Shown: positions 34,540 through 46,683, numbered from the stretch's first letter. The stretch: 64,000 nt of DNA from Aphrocallistes beatrix (GCA_963281255.1 OY725488.1:1897986-1961985); one strand, 5' to 3'. The notes: a model not told the origin generated them from the letters alone. Numbers and translations: made by a program.

Positions 34540-36481
34540 TTGTTATAGCGTCTGGAACATTCAAAATTGAGGTAGCATCAGTTGACGCTGGAGCCTCGTG
34601 TTTTTGAAAAATCTTGTGATGAGCACCTGCTTTGCTTGTTATTGTAGATTTTTGAAGACTTCTTTGTAAGGACTCATCAAATCATTCATTTCTCGTTTAA
34701 ACATAATTAGGGGTGTACCGGATATCCGGTCGAAACCGGATATGAACCACTATCCGGCCGGATAGTGGTTCCAACTGTGATTGTGTATGAATTATACATT
34801 AACTACAAAAGGGATAGAAACAGAACCAATTTATTAAATTAACTACAATTTAATTCTAAAGCTATTATCAATCCATAAATCTAATCTATTCTATAACCTA
34901 TTCCAAATTACTATATTAAAACTCTAAATGCTAGCTAATACGTAGTTGTAATTCAATAAATAAAGATTCTTTTGTATGAATATTAATCTCTCACCATTTT
35001 CTGGTAGTAGCCTACTTCGTTTTTTAGGTCTTGATGTGATATTATGGTATCATTTATCAAATGAATATTTAGCCGGATATCCGGCCGGAGTAGAAAATCT
35101 CTAATCCGGTACACCTCTAAACATATTACACTTGTCCATGTTGGGATCGATCTCAAAGATGAGATCAGTAAGCTAGTCAGCAGCAATTAAAGCTTCGGAC
35201 ACAGATTTGATAGTATAGATAGTCGAATTTGTAACCTCTTCATCAACTAGGTCATCATTTATCCTATTAAACAGTAAGATCTCTTCTAATTCTACTTCAG
35301 TCAGCTCTTCTTTATGGGAATTTATGAGCTCTTTAACCTCAAAGCAGCGAGATCCTGGTATCCCTCTCCTCCAATATCATGTAAAATTTGGATGATTGTT
35401 TCTATTCCCTCATGGATATCTGGTAATCAATTTGGGTCTTGGAATACCTCTTTCCACAATCTATTCCAGCATGCTTTAATGGTAGTTGGTGACAATTCAT
35501 TGAATGAATCTTCGGTGTCTTTAATGCACTCAGCAATGTTGTAACTCTTCTAACAGTCGATTAAGGTGATAGAGTCATTATTATCCATCATATTCAGGAT
35601 AAGATTGAAAGAGCGTCATATGTAATAAGACTTGAAAGTGGCGATCACTCCCTGATCTAAGGGCTGCAAGAGGGCAGTTGTATTTGGTCGCAAAAATATT
35701 ACTTTGACTTGATCATGGGAAAATTGGATGCATTGCGAGTGACCTGGAGCATTATCTAACGTCATTAACACCCTAAAATCCATATTCTTCTTTGCTAGGT
35801 ATTTTGAACCTCAATGATAAGGCAATTGTGAAGCCAATCCATGAATACACTAGACATGACTCAAGCTTTCTTATTAATCTCCAAAAGATTGGTAACTTAT
35901 CTTTATCTTTAGCTTTTAATGCACGAGGGTTTAAAGAACGGTAAAACAGCATTGGTTTTGTGATATAATCCCCAGATACATTAACACACAGAAGAAGGGT
36001 TATGTGATCTTTCGACACTAAATCCTGGAGCAGTTTTCTCAAACTCAGACAGAAACGTCCTGCTAGGCATTCTCTTCCTAAACAAGCCAGTTTCGTCTAC
36101 ATTGAAAACTTGCTCTTGTGCGTAATTATTCTCTATAATGACTTCTAGTAATTTAGGTGGAAAGTTCTGGGCAGCTTCGTGGTCCGCAGACGCTGATTCT
36201 CCCACCAACTTGACGTTATGGAGGTCAATAACATTGTCACGGCGACAAACATAACAAACTTTAGCACTCTTCGAATTACCTGCTGCTACGCTATACCTGA
36301 TAGCTTCTTCGCTTTGTAAGTATCGCAGAGTAGATTCACTAATGTTATAACGTCTAGCTACTGATGCCACAGTCTTTTTTGAAGCAAGAAGGTTTAGTAA
36401 TTCAACCTCTTTAGAAATGCTCATGACATGTTTTGGCCTCTTAACAGAAATACCATCACCATCCAACTTCCTCTTAAGCAT
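34540..36481 (-). pseudogene. Tigger-type transposase pseudogene (CENP-B/JRK related)
   Basis: The N-terminal frame (35981-36481) carries the CENP-B-type helix-turn-helix (MSISKEVELLNLLASKK, VARRYNISESTLRYL) and QVFNVDETGLFRKRMPSRTF with the first Asp. A deletion has removed much of the second DNA-binding region. A shifted frame (35773-36042) gives ITLLLCVNVSGDY, KPMLFYRSLNPRALK and WIGFTIALSLRF. Further frames give LTLDNAPGHSQ-like (second Asp) and LLQPLDQGVIATFKSYY (third Asp region). The C-terminal part runs to NEEMNDLMSPYKE-like sequence beyond the nested MITE. Several frameshifts and stops make it inactive. Confidence 0.88.
34708..35119. mobile_element. hAT-type MITE, 412 bp
   Basis: The ends TAGGGGTGTACCGGATATCC and the complement of TTAGAGGTGTACCGGATTAG. 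The 8-bp flanks AACATAAT (34700-34707) and AACATATT (35120-35127) differ at one base. It sits inside the 3' part of the Tigger transposase gene. Confidence 0.88.
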
Positions 36482-36842
36482 GATCTAATTATTAGTTAGA
36501 AAATTGTAAATATAAAAACAAGTCTAGTATTAGAATAGAACAATAGAAACAGTAAATAATATTGCCAAGATAATATGCAGATACGTATAAGGTTATGGAC
36601 TTATGGTGTCCCATGAAACTACTGAAGAGAGTAACGAAAACCGCGAATAGTCGAGGGAACGAGTCGCGAATAGCAAAACAAGACTAAAAAATTTTTTCAC
36701 AAATAGTCTATCTAAGCTCTATCCTGCGTGGTTAATGATTTTAGGCAGATCATGTATTTGTTCAACCATCTTCGACCGCATCCCTGGTCCATTATTGAGA
36801 TTTAGATGGCAGGGCTATGGTTTCCCTTTACTTTATCCCAGT

Positions 36843-37294
36843 CAGGGTTTCATTTAAACATTGACTCAAGGGATGGCAAAATTTGGGTTTTGAGGAATAA
36901 GGGGTGGCGAGGCCGTAACTGCGTGAGATAGGGTTGTCTGGGAGCATCTCCCCCTGGAAATAAGAAGGGTTAGGGTCTCTGAGATCGAATCTAGTACAAT
37001 CTGTGAAGCAAAAATGCATTTTTCTGAAATTGTAGCTTTGTGGTATATTTGCATTATCAAAAGCGTTTGTGGCTTGTTAAAAGTTTTAGTATTTTGCTTA
37101 CTTACATTTAGTACTAGTACTGACAGTGCATGTACATTAGGTCATTATTTTTATTGTGAAGTTTCAGTTTTTGTGTTTCATTATTATACAAAATAAACTA
37201 ACTTTTCCAACATTTCAAGGGATGTCAAGGGATGACGAATGAGATCCAAGGGATGGCGGGAGCCATCCCTCGCCATCCCCTAAATGAAACCCTG
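36843..37294. mobile_element. MITE with CAGGGTTTCATTTA termini, 452 bp
   Basis: The left end CAGGGTTTCATTTAAACATT and right complement CAGGGTTTCATTTAGGGGAT. Sub-terminal AAGGGATGGCGA-type words recur at both ends. The TIR style suggests hAT, but I could not identify a clear 8-bp duplication. Small frames inside (36828-37060, minus) are not convincing. Confidence 0.75.
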
Positions 37295-37320
37295 TCAGTA
37301 GAAGTATATATTTGTACTGT

Positions 37321-37690
37321 TACAAATTTCGTGATACCTGAAAGACAGCCACTTTACAGCCTCAGTCACAAAATTTCACTCACTGAGGAGCTCCTTCCTG
37401 GTGATCTTGTGGATGGGCTTGGCGTATGGTATGGGGGTCACCAGATCAGACTGTCAAGATAGCAGCCTAATCCCAGTCATGATGGACGCTAACCCTGCAT
37501 CCGAAGCACTACTGAAAATGATTTATTGTAACTGTTCTACTGGTTGTAGTAGTCTCAGATGTAGCTGCTAGAAACAATGACTAGACAGCTCTCAAGCATG
37601 CTGACGATGCCAAGATGACAACTGCTACAATCTGAGCGAGATAATTGCATCAGATGATGAAACGGAAGATAAAACTGAAATGCGAGTATA
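37321..37690 (+). pseudogene. second copy of the GCDTTS / Cys-rich-tail gene, 3' end only
   Basis: Aligns with 32220-32570: CCTGAAAGACAG, a degraded middle, then codons for NPASEALLKMIYCNCSTGCS and a tail with more Cys retained than in the P2 copy (CNC, CS). It ends with the acidic SDDETEDKTEM. Frameshifts and stops (two TAG in the tail) inactivate it. Confidence 0.78.
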
Positions 37691-37702
37691 TCTATCAATC
37701 TA

Positions 37703-37912
37703 CAGTCGACTCCCCTTAATAGGGCTACAGGTTATTCGGACCGACCGCTTAATCAGACTACTTTTGTCAGGACCGGATTATTTATCACACATAGAAGAAG
37801 CTAGTGAAAATATAGACACGTATAGCGTGTCTATATATTATGAATCGGATTCCTGGTTAATCGGGCTAAAATGTCCTCTCACAGATGTGGTCCTATTGAA
37901 TGGAGTCGAATG
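37703..37912. mobile_element. pogo-like MITE, 210 bp
   Basis: The ends CAGTCGACTCCCCTTAATAG and the complement of CATTCGACTCCATTCAATAG, flanked by TA. Positions 37915-38790 show no gene. Confidence 0.75.
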
Positions 37913-38792
37913 TATTTGAGACAAGCATACTTTTTTTTGCCTCACTTAGTCAAAACTATAATTTTAGATCACTAATCTCTTTAGTCTGGTTGTAGTAATA
38001 GCGAAAAATGATACAGGGTTCTCTTTATTACCAAATCGTTGATCCCTTCCAGAGGTGCCCAGCTACTTCAGTGCCCCAATCGTACTTGCGGTCCTGTGCT
38101 GTTTTCCGCAAACTTGTCTTAAAGCCATCCACAATTAATTTATCATGAACTCGGTATCTCTTTCTACTGCTCCATAAGGAAGTGGAGAGTAGCTCAATAG
38201 CAGTTAATGTGATCTCATCCCATACAAAATGTGAATGTTTATAATAATAATTGATTCATCACTACCCTCCATTACCTATCACATACAGTGATTTATGCTT
38301 ATTGCTTTGCTTATGATTGTTGCATCTTTCTATATAACCTAGATTTGTTCGGAACGATGAAAGGGCTAGCTACAATGAATGCATACATTCTTATACATAC
38401 AGAAGCTCAACGAAACGTTAACTCATAGGCCTGCATGTTTAAAAATCCTGAAGCTATAGAAAATGCGTCATCTCTACATCTGTGCTGACTCTTTCTCCGC
38501 CTTTGCTGCATCTACAATAAATGAAATATTAATTATTATATAAGTTTGTTTACATGAAATATCACCAGTATTTAAAAGTAGTAAAAGGAAAAAAGTTGTA
38601 AATCTTTGTATCTTTGGTCTCTGCCATGTTTTAGAATAATAAAAATTACTATAACGACAACATATATATATTCGAAATCAATTGATCAATTTACCAAAAT
38701 ATTCGGAAATATAACTAGTTCAAATTTTAATATTGTTTTCCTGATTATCTAATAAAATTTGGGATCTTTTTGGAATCGATTTCCAATACGGC

Positions 38793-39026
38793 TCAAGAAA
38801 ATTCGGTGTAAGACTCTCTCAAATATTTTACCAACTTTTCCTTGAGTTCGCTAATCGTTCTCGGGGTGCTCTTACAAACGGATGTTTCAGCCAGCCAAAG
38901 ATACACATGCTCGGGAACTGTTACCAGTTGCGGGCTAAACTTAGTTGAGTGAAGCCAATTTGAGCGAACCCAATTAAGAGAAACCAAATTTTGCGAAGCC
39001 AAATTGAATGAAATCATTTTCAACAA
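38793..39026 (-). pseudogene. possible Tc/mariner transposase C-terminal fragment
   Basis: A 77-aa frame with VPEHVYLWLAETSVCKSTPR then TISELKEKLVKYLRES. The order (YLWxxLxxxVY, PRTIxELKxxI) resembles the end of Tc1/mariner-class transposases, but the catalytic acidic residues are not seen. Low confidence. Confidence 0.35.
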
Positions 39027-39429
39027 AGGTGTGATTTAGATAACTTAATAAACTCCAGAAATCACTTTTTAATCGAGTTTTGAACAAATAATTATCTGGC
39101 ACATAATCTAGGTTTCTCTCAACTGTTCAGATACACTCCAAGTAATAAACCATATCAAACAATATTTAAATATCTACAAACTAATATTTCCACTTCCATA
39201 ATTGAAAAGAAATGGATAATTGATAGTGAATGTCGAACTTTCAAATCTCACATGGACATTAACTGTTTTCGTCTTAGAACACAACGAGTGCTTATTGGGC
39301 TTGATATGTCTGGAGAAGAAAGAATATAATATTAAATGACATTATTCTACAAACATGCAGGTAAATTTGACACGCTTTCTGGTCAGGTGAGAATCGATCG
39401 GGCGAACCTGTTGAAGGATAGATAGCATT

Positions 39430-40145
39430 ATCAATCAACAGTCTTTCTTCAAATCTATTAAATCAAGTTCTGAGACAACAACTAAGCTCAGCTTTCTGAT
39501 AACAGAATCAATAGCCAAAAGTGGAAAACCATTGTCTGAAGGGGAATTTGTAAAAGACTGCTTAGACATATTTGCATATGTGGCATGCCCAGATAAGAAG
39601 TCGATGTAGAGAGCATTAACATCATACTGTTGCTAGAGAGTAGATGATCTATCATCCAAAATCGAAATTTCGCTAATTAAACGACTCAATGCTTCCCAAT
39701 TTACAGTTTATTCCTTAATGAAATTACAGATGTGAGCGATATAGCTCAACTGGCCATATTTGTACGTGGAGTCACAGAAATTTTGAAGTAATCGAGGAAC
39801 TGGTCGACTTATGTCCAATGAAAGACAACAACCGGCCAAGATATTTTCAATGAAATAAAATGTCTCTTTACGAAATTCAAACTTGCAGGTGATTATTTAA
39901 GTGGTCTAACAACTGATGGAGCCCCTGCTATCTGACAAGAAAGCATAAAGGTTTTGTTAGCCTAATTATCAAATTAATGCCCTTTCTTGTTATGGCACAC
40001 CACTGCATTATGTGATGGAGACATGTGATGGAAAATGTTGTTAATACAGTTAATTTCATAAGGTCGAAGGGACTCAATCACATATATTTCCAAACGTTTC
40101 TTGCGAGCTTGGATCAGACTATAACGATGTTATCCTCTTTAGCCA
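39430..40145 (+). pseudogene. hAT transposase pseudogene (GTF2IRD2/Charlie8-like)
   Basis: Fragments in different frames match the GTF2IRD2-type hAT order: LSFLITESIAKSGKPLSEGE, FVKDCLDIFAYVACPDKKSM, VDDLSSKIEISL, EELVDLCPMKDN, TDGAPA in a degraded form at about 39915, HHCIM, then VMENVVNTVNFIRSKGLNHI. Stops and frameshifts are numerous. It is cut at the right by R1 copy H. Confidence 0.85.
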
Positions 40146-40149
40146 AGTT

Positions 40150-40382
40150 CAAATATAGCTCAAATATAATACAACTGTCATAAAAACAATATGACTCATC
40201 ACTGTGTTATGACGCCATTATGACGCATCAAAAAGTGAAAATGTAAAACAGTAAGACTGACGTTATTAGAGCTGTTATCTTCCTTATAATTATTTAATGC
40301 GAGCCTCGGCGTCTACATGATGCTTTTGGCGGACACAAAGTATCCTTCAGCCGCGCAGCGCAAGCAAGCGAAGCGCTCTTGT
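40150..40382 (+). repeat. R1 copy H (3' half)
   Basis: From ATACAACTGTCATAAAAACA to the terminal AAGCGCTCTTGT. The sequence between 40383 and 41456 shows no recognisable gene (the frame at 40855-41070 is unidentified). Confidence 0.8.
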
Positions 40383-41739
40383 AAGATTTATATTTTTGTC
40401 AAAAATGTCCAAAAGTCTCTTTATTGTGATCACTGGAGACCAAATTTTATAGTTTGTAAATATATTATGAATGATAAATATTATCGTTATGCGTTATTCG
40501 CTTATGAACAAATTCAGTAACCCTTGTCTGCTAATGAAAGATGATGAGTTCAGATATCCTGTCTATCTGATATTTATTTGTAATTCTTTACTAAACATAA
40601 TCTTGGTTATTTTGACCGTTTTAATTGCTTGAATTAGGTACTATTGTCATAATTGAATTCAAACTAGATATACGATTACGGAAATGCATTTATCATTTGT
40701 ATACGATGTGACGTCATGATGACTAAACATTTTGCACAATTTTTCTTCATTGATATTATTTTTATAGTATATTTCAAAATCTATACTCTAATGTCTCTGG
40801 GGTCGAAGATGAAGCCAAAATTAGCAAATTCTCGATAGCAAAAACATTGTTCGAATGAAATCAGTAACATATAGGTTCTGCATCCTTTGTTTTCAACACA
40901 ATTTCTTCAAGCTTGGAACCGGTAGAACTGGAAAACCATTACCTCAAATAAAAATATATGTTGCTCGAGTCAGTGGCATAGCCAGTTATTTCATTCGAGT
41001 AGACCCATTAGTATTCTATTTGGTTATTATGAGCTTTATAAAAAGTGATGGAGTTGAATCTGAGTATTAAACAGTCTCTACACTCAAACCCATAAACCTT
41101 TATAATCCAAAATATATAAATAACATTATAATACAAGGTTAATTAGATAATATTCTTTAATTTTTTACGGTCCTAAAAGGCTTGAAATCACACATCCTAG
41201 ATAATCACTTGAGATCAATTACTGATAGTAAAAGATTATTATCAAATAAACAGTGTTTTATAAAAATGTTTTAAACCAACAACATTTATAGATAGTATAA
41301 TAATTTGTAGGCAAAGAAGAGTTATTCTATAGGAGACATGTTTCCATTCCATATTTCCGTAGCTGACTAAAAAATAAACTGTTCTTTAATGAATTTCAAA
41401 ACGGAATAGGAACTATAGAATCATTATTACATTTAACTTTTCTGAAAATGAGGTACAACTATTAAAACTCGATTAATGTGGTATACAGGGTGACTCATAA
41501 GTTCTGTTACAAGCTTCATTAGGTATAAAATTTCTTATACTCAAACGATCTTAGTTATTATGGTCCTTGGAGATTGTAATTCGAATATTTTCAATGATTT
41601 TAAAAGATTTTTCGATTCTATGACTTAGAAATTTGTTTTGTATGGTGAGTTTTGAGAACAAAAATGTGTCCTGATACGCAGCGAAAATCGTGAATCAGGG
41701 CCCACTGCTTTTCAAGTTATCTTCCCAGAGTCTTCAAAT

Positions 41740-42292
41740 TAGAGATGCACCGGATATCCGGTATACGGCCATTTTCGTTGATTTACCGGATATCCGGTCA
41801 CAGTAATAAACTCAAATTATACACTGTGCTATAACAAACTTATCGAGAGACTAATAATGAAAATCTAATAATCCTAAATTTTTCTGGATAAAGAAAAGAG
41901 AAGACATTCTCCTTTTTCTGGTAACAATTTGTTACGCTTTTCTTCAAATACAATTCCAGCACTACTAAATAATCTTTCACTATAAACTGAACTAGGTGAA
42001 GTGCATAAATATTTAATCGCAACCCCAACTAAGTTTGGATATGACAAAGCATTTACTTTCCTCCTATAGTAATGAGTTAGAAAATCTTGGGATTAGGGGA
42101 TTAGTTAAATACTTATCAAGCTCTCTTATACAAATGTTTGAGGTTTTCATACTGTCTTCTTCGCCAACCATATATTCATCTATGCCTTGTTCATTAACAA
42201 TAATATCCGGTATCTGGCCGGATAACCGGATAATTGGAGGCCGGATATCTTATCCGGCCGGATAGGTAATTTTCCTATCCGGTGCATCTCTA
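41740..42292 (-). mobile_element. hAT deletion derivative, 553 bp, perfect 8-bp TSD
   Basis: The ends TAGAGATGCACCGGATATCC and the complement of TAGAGATGCACCGGATAGGA, flanked by CTTCAAAT at 41732-41739 and 42293-42300. It retains the 3' end of a transposase gene, so it is a recent internal-deletion product rather than an old MITE. Confidence 0.93.
41860..42215 (-). pseudogene. hAT (ZBED-type) transposase C-terminal remnant
   Basis: Minus-strand codons read EYMVGEEDSMKTSNI, then LSYPNLVGVAIKYLC, TSPSSVYSERLFSSAGIVFE, then EKRNKLLPEKGE. This is the hAT dimerisation block (SSVxSERLFSSAG) of ZBED1-like transposases. One or two frameshifts occur. All upstream domains are deleted. Confidence 0.85.
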
Positions 42293-43298
42293 CTTCAAAT
42301 TCTAGGAAAAATTAGCTCACACATTTTTCTTGAACACTCTAAATTTGTAGAGATATAAGATGTTCAGATCAGTGCATTTTGAAGACCAATTGGATCAGAT
42401 ATCTTTGTGGTGTGAAAAAAGTGCCATTTGGGGAAATTTGCAAAATGTACCTGCTTTGAACTGCGACTGAATAACTTTTTCTCGTTTCTGATAACGAATT
42501 CAGTGGATTTATGAAATATTTCTATGGCGAATGAAAGGTACCTGGTGCTAAATCGTCATGGGACTTCGATTATGAAGACATTTTTACAGAAGCAGTGGGC
42601 CCTGATTCGCGATTTTCGCTGCGTGCCAGGACGCATTTATTTTCTCAAAACTCACCATAAAAAACACATTTCCAAGTCATAGAATCGAATAATCTTTTAA
42701 AATCATTGAAAATATTCGAATTACAATCTCTAAGGACCATAATAACTAAAATCGTTTGAGTATAAGAAATTTATACATAATGAAGCTTGTAACAGAACTT
42801 ATGAGTCACCCTGATATATATATGTAACGAATTGATTGAAGAAACTGCCAGGCACAGAAAGCAGTTTTTTGGCTATGGCTCCAGTAAGTTCTGGGCTCAG
42901 ACGAAAATGTCTGCTCATCATGGAATTATGACGTCATTGTCACCTTTTTTATATTTAGAAATTTCAGTTTTTCGACCATAGCTCTGCCATTTTAAGTGAT
43001 AGAAGGCTGAAATTTTAATAGAATGTGTATATTAATATTCTTCACAAATGATGTAATTCTTTTCAAAAAATGATGACACATCACTCTGCTATTACGTCAT
43101 CATTAAGCATCAAAATTTTAAAAATTGACAAATTTGGTGATTTTTCGTGCGATATCGATTATAATAGTAGGACAAAAGTATTTAGTGATGCTATCTCCCT
43201 TATCATTAATCAATGTAACCCCAGGCGCCCATAGGGCGCCTCCGGCGGACACAAAGTCTCCGCCAGCCACGCTGCGCAAGCAATCGAAGCGCGCTTGT

Positions 43299-44425
43299 TT
43301 GGATTAAAAAGAGAAGGAAAACCAATTCATGAGAATGTGCTCTAATCAGTTTTGGGATCCCCTAGCCCAAAACGCTTGCGTTTTTGTAAACCTTTAATCC
43401 CTAAATCACTAGCGATTTGGATCAATCCAGTGATTTAGGAACCTTCAGTAAACATTTGAGGGTAGTCCTAAATACATGGAGCAACAACTCAAAGGGATCT
43501 TTTTGCAAATTTCCAACCCCAATCCTTTATTGAAGCTTAACTCAGCAAGTCTCACACTGGCTATTTCGCGTCTAGCTAATTTTTCTGCTGTACTTATTTC
43601 AATTGCAACTATAATGTTTCGGGGGGGATGTCTCTCCATGCCCTCCCCTTCGCTACGCAACTGGATCAAGTTATCAACTTAATTCCATTTATTTAAACCC
43701 GAAATTTAGCAGCTAATTATCCTTTAAGAGTTGGAAGAGATGCCGCTAGTCGTTGTTTGGACAAACTTGATTACTCCAAGCCTTAGTACCCAAAACCTAT
43801 TCCACTAATATCAGAAATATCCTGACCTAAAAGATTTCCTTTGGCGAGAATTAACATAAAAAATTAATGCAGATGAAGATAAAGCATTCGTATGATTGTG
43901 TAGCTAACGTAATCAAATGTGGACTAAAAAGGGCACGTTGTGAACCCAACAACAGTCAAGCACACTCAGAAAATAATATTGAAGAAATATACAGAATATG
44001 CAGCTGATTGGCAAATTTAAAGTCCCTAAATTAACTCTATTGTGGATTTGATTGCTTGAATTAAAAATCCTGATTAAGGAAGGTCCAAATAATATTAGAA
44101 AACTTGAAGCTGCGTTAACCGACAATGGGAAAGTATCAATCGCCGATATTCTAAAAGAATATTAGGTGTCAAATGATAATTAATAATAATATACTTTAAA
44201 TGAATATTTTATTTAAACTAAATAATTACCATGATTTTAGCTTTTAGTTTTAGTTTACTAATTATCTTTATGTTTTAATTGCAAGTGATTCAATATTTAA
44301 AAATTGTATTAATTATCAGACATACGGTACTTGCAACACTTACTTTGGTATTTGTAGAGCATGTGATACATTTAGTAGAAAATGCGTTTTGTTATGCTAT
44401 TCTAGCTGACGACATAAAAGATGCA
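43299..44425. other. no identified gene
   Basis: Two overlapping frames (43445-43669 minus, 43476-43682 plus) are open but match nothing I know. At 43385-43440 an imperfect inverted repeat (CCCTAAATCACTAGCGA / GTGATTTAGG) is visible. Confidence 0.4.
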
Positions 44426-44429
44426 TCTA

Positions 44430-45440
44430 AGAAGGAGTTTTTAGCTGCTTCTTTGTGATTATCCATAAAGGAATGTCATAGAAGGGGCTTTTAGCTTCAT
44501 CGAATTGAGGGAGATTGATGCTGGCATTATTTCTGAAAAACTGCTAAAGCTACTTCAGCCTTTTGAGCTCTATCCTCTGAAAAATGTATAGCAGGGTTAC
44601 AACGGGGCAAGTCTTATGTCAGGAGTAGTACATGGAGGTTTCCATGCGTAGATGACAAGAACAGATTATCGCTGTTCTACATATGTTCATTGTGCTTCCC
44701 ATAGGCTTAACTTAGTAGCTGCAGAATGACATCCTCTGATCCAATCTTTCATATATTTGATTTTAATTATTAGTTAATGAATGGAACAATGCGCCATGCA
44801 ACTTTCTTAGACGTCCTGCATGACTATCTCAACTTGCAATCTCTTGAACTTGCACGTTCATGTAGTTCTAGTTGGTCTTCCCATTCTCTGTAGATGGAGT
44901 GGTTCCTTTTTATTTAGCATATTTGAAACCGATAATGATGCTTAGACGAGTCTTGCAGCTAAATATATGCTAGGTTCTCTCCAATCTAAGAAATCTGTGA
45001 CCCTCTTAGTTTTCCTTTATAGACTGTATGATTTATCTGATTTTTGCACTAAAGCTTTTCAAAAGGCGACAAAAACTGTATATTCTTTCCTGATATATTA
45101 TTGCTTGCCCACAAGGAAATGTTGATCAATTTCGAATTTGACAAGACCGTCAAAATGCCAACGAACAAAGAATTGTGCACATTTAATCGATAATTTCGAT
45201 GTAATAGGTATCCAAGATTCTTAGCTAGAAACTTGAATTAATGTACTGGATATCAATTGACAAAGATATTTTTGGTTCCTACATTATATCAGATTCTTGT
45301 GACTATCCCTCAGACGTCGTGCAATGAGCGAATGTTCTCATCTGTGAAGAATGTAATTGAACAATTTTAGCGGATGAATCATCGACGCTTTCTCCAATAA
45401 TGTCAGTTGTTTTCCCCTTCAGATTATTGTAATAGCACCT
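44430..45440 (+). pseudogene. hAT (ZMYM1/DUF4371-like) pseudogene
   Basis: A decayed frame reads LREIDAGIISEKLLKLLQPF, QGYNGASLMSGV (Asp replaced by Asn in the usual GYDGAS), VHCASHRLNLVAAE, and near the end LRRRAMSECSHL, where an AERxFS-type block would lie. Many stops. Its order matches ZMYM1-like hAT proteins. Confidence 0.75.
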
Positions 45441-45533
45441 TAGTTCGCAACTGCTTTAACTTTAATACACTTACATGCTTTATAAAACCAGTATATGTTT
45501 CCTTAGCTTGGAACCTGGTACTGAAAAGTAGTA

Positions 45534-45714
45534 CAATCGACTCTACTTAATGGGACCACATTATTCAGAGAAAGTATGTAATAATTAGGCCAAGAACCCT
45601 ATTAACCGGGAAAAATTTTATTTGCCTCCATATGTGAGAACTTCCGGTTCTGCCAAAAGTAGTCCGAATAGTCAGTTGGACCGATTAACCGGTGGTCATA
45701 TTAAGCGTCCACTG
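45534..45714. mobile_element. pogo-like MITE, 181 bp
   Basis: The ends CAATCGACTCTACTTAATGG and the complement of CAGTGGACGCTTAATATGAC, flanked by TA at 45532-45533 and 45715-45716. Related to the element at 37703. Confidence 0.75.
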
Positions 45715-45974
45715 TAGTTGCTTAAAATATACACCAAGGTGACAAACATAGGCGGAAAGTTTTGTCAAAAGTCAATAAATTGGGGGGGCGACCCACTCAT
45801 GAACTAGTATAATTTTTTGGCTCCAGTATATTGTATTTGAATCATTAAGTTTTTTAATTAAGCAATACTATGTTGGTAGTCAGGTAATTAATATGTTATG
45901 ATAAGCACAATCTAATTAACGCAATAATTGAGTGGGACGAAATAATGAAGAAGCTGTGTATACTCAACAAGCAA

Positions 45975-46496
45975 TTAATTAAGTGCTAGCCCGAAAATAT
46001 TCTTTCTTTGTACTGTTTTATCGACAAATTCATCTGTGAGAGTACGAACGATATCCCTGTGTGCAGACAAGATTGCGCAATGGTTCTTCCTCTGAGTCTG
46101 ACTGCTTCGTAAATATGTGTGGATCCTACGTAACATGCTAAACGAACGTTCAGCTTCGCATGTACTCACAGGCAGGCACAAATAGATAACACATAATGAG
46201 TGCATATTGGGGATTATCCATTTCAACGCGTCTTCATCGACGAGTTTCCTTATCAATATATCAACCGTCGTTGAAGCATTCTCCTGACGGCACCTTTCAA
46301 ACCACATATTCCACTCGAAACGCAGATTATCAAGATGGACGTCACCATCATAAAAGAGTACCAGCCTTGTCAGGTCTACATCTGTCATATTTTCCTCTTC
46401 AAGAGTGAAGCGAATCAGTTCCACTATGTCGAGATCTTGCTTTGAGTAACGCTCAGTTAGTGCCCTTGAACCTGTTAGCGCACATATTTTCCTCAA
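45975..46496 (-). pseudogene. hAT transposase C-terminal domain, truncated copy
   Basis: An uninterrupted 173-aa frame ends with LPVSTCEAERSFSMLRRIHT, YLRSSQTQ, the hAT dimerisation/catalytic-Glu block of ZMYM1/52-kDa-repressor-like proteins. Upstream it has NMTDVDLTRLVLFYDGDVHL and a Cys-containing linker. The BED and RNase H parts are absent and no TIR is seen, so it is a 5'-truncated copy although its frame is open. Confidence 0.85.
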
Positions 46497-46683
46497 AACT
46501 CTAAATTTGCAGAAATATGGATGTTCAGATTAGTGCATTTTAAGGACGATTTTGCTCCTCTCACTTCCTGCTAAACTCTATTGCTTCTTTAATTACCTCT
46601 TTAGGAGAACAACTGCTTTACAAATATTTTTCAAAACGTCCTCAAACTTTTCAAATAGACTATATCTGCTGGATATCAATTTG

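Larger units (their letters stand above)
34185..36665 (-). mobile_element. Tigger/pogo element, about 2.48 kb with nested MITE
   Basis: The left end CAGGTATCCCTCGCCGTTCG after TA (34183-34184). The right end is a diverged complement (GCGAATAGTCGAGGGAACGA) near 36640-36665. The interior is a broken Tigger transposase gene plus a hAT MITE. The right limit is approximate. Confidence 0.78.
41486..42813. mobile_element. long-TIR element (about 245-bp TIRs), itself split by a hAT MITE
   Basis: Left 41486-41728 and right 42570-42813 are inverted copies beginning CAGGGTGACTCATAAGTTCT, with only scattered differences. TA precedes the left end; the right flank reads AT. Excluding the nested hAT MITE, the element is about 770 bp with no coding capacity. 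Confidence 0.9.
41457..43298 (+). repeat. R1 copy D, split by a long-TIR element
   Basis: The leader ACTATTAAAACTCGATTAAT is at 41459-41478. The body runs from TAACGAATTGATTGAAGAAA (42825) to 43298 with a perfect GGCGCCC-ata-GGGCGCC hairpin. The 1.3-kb element lies in its TA run. Confidence 0.85.
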
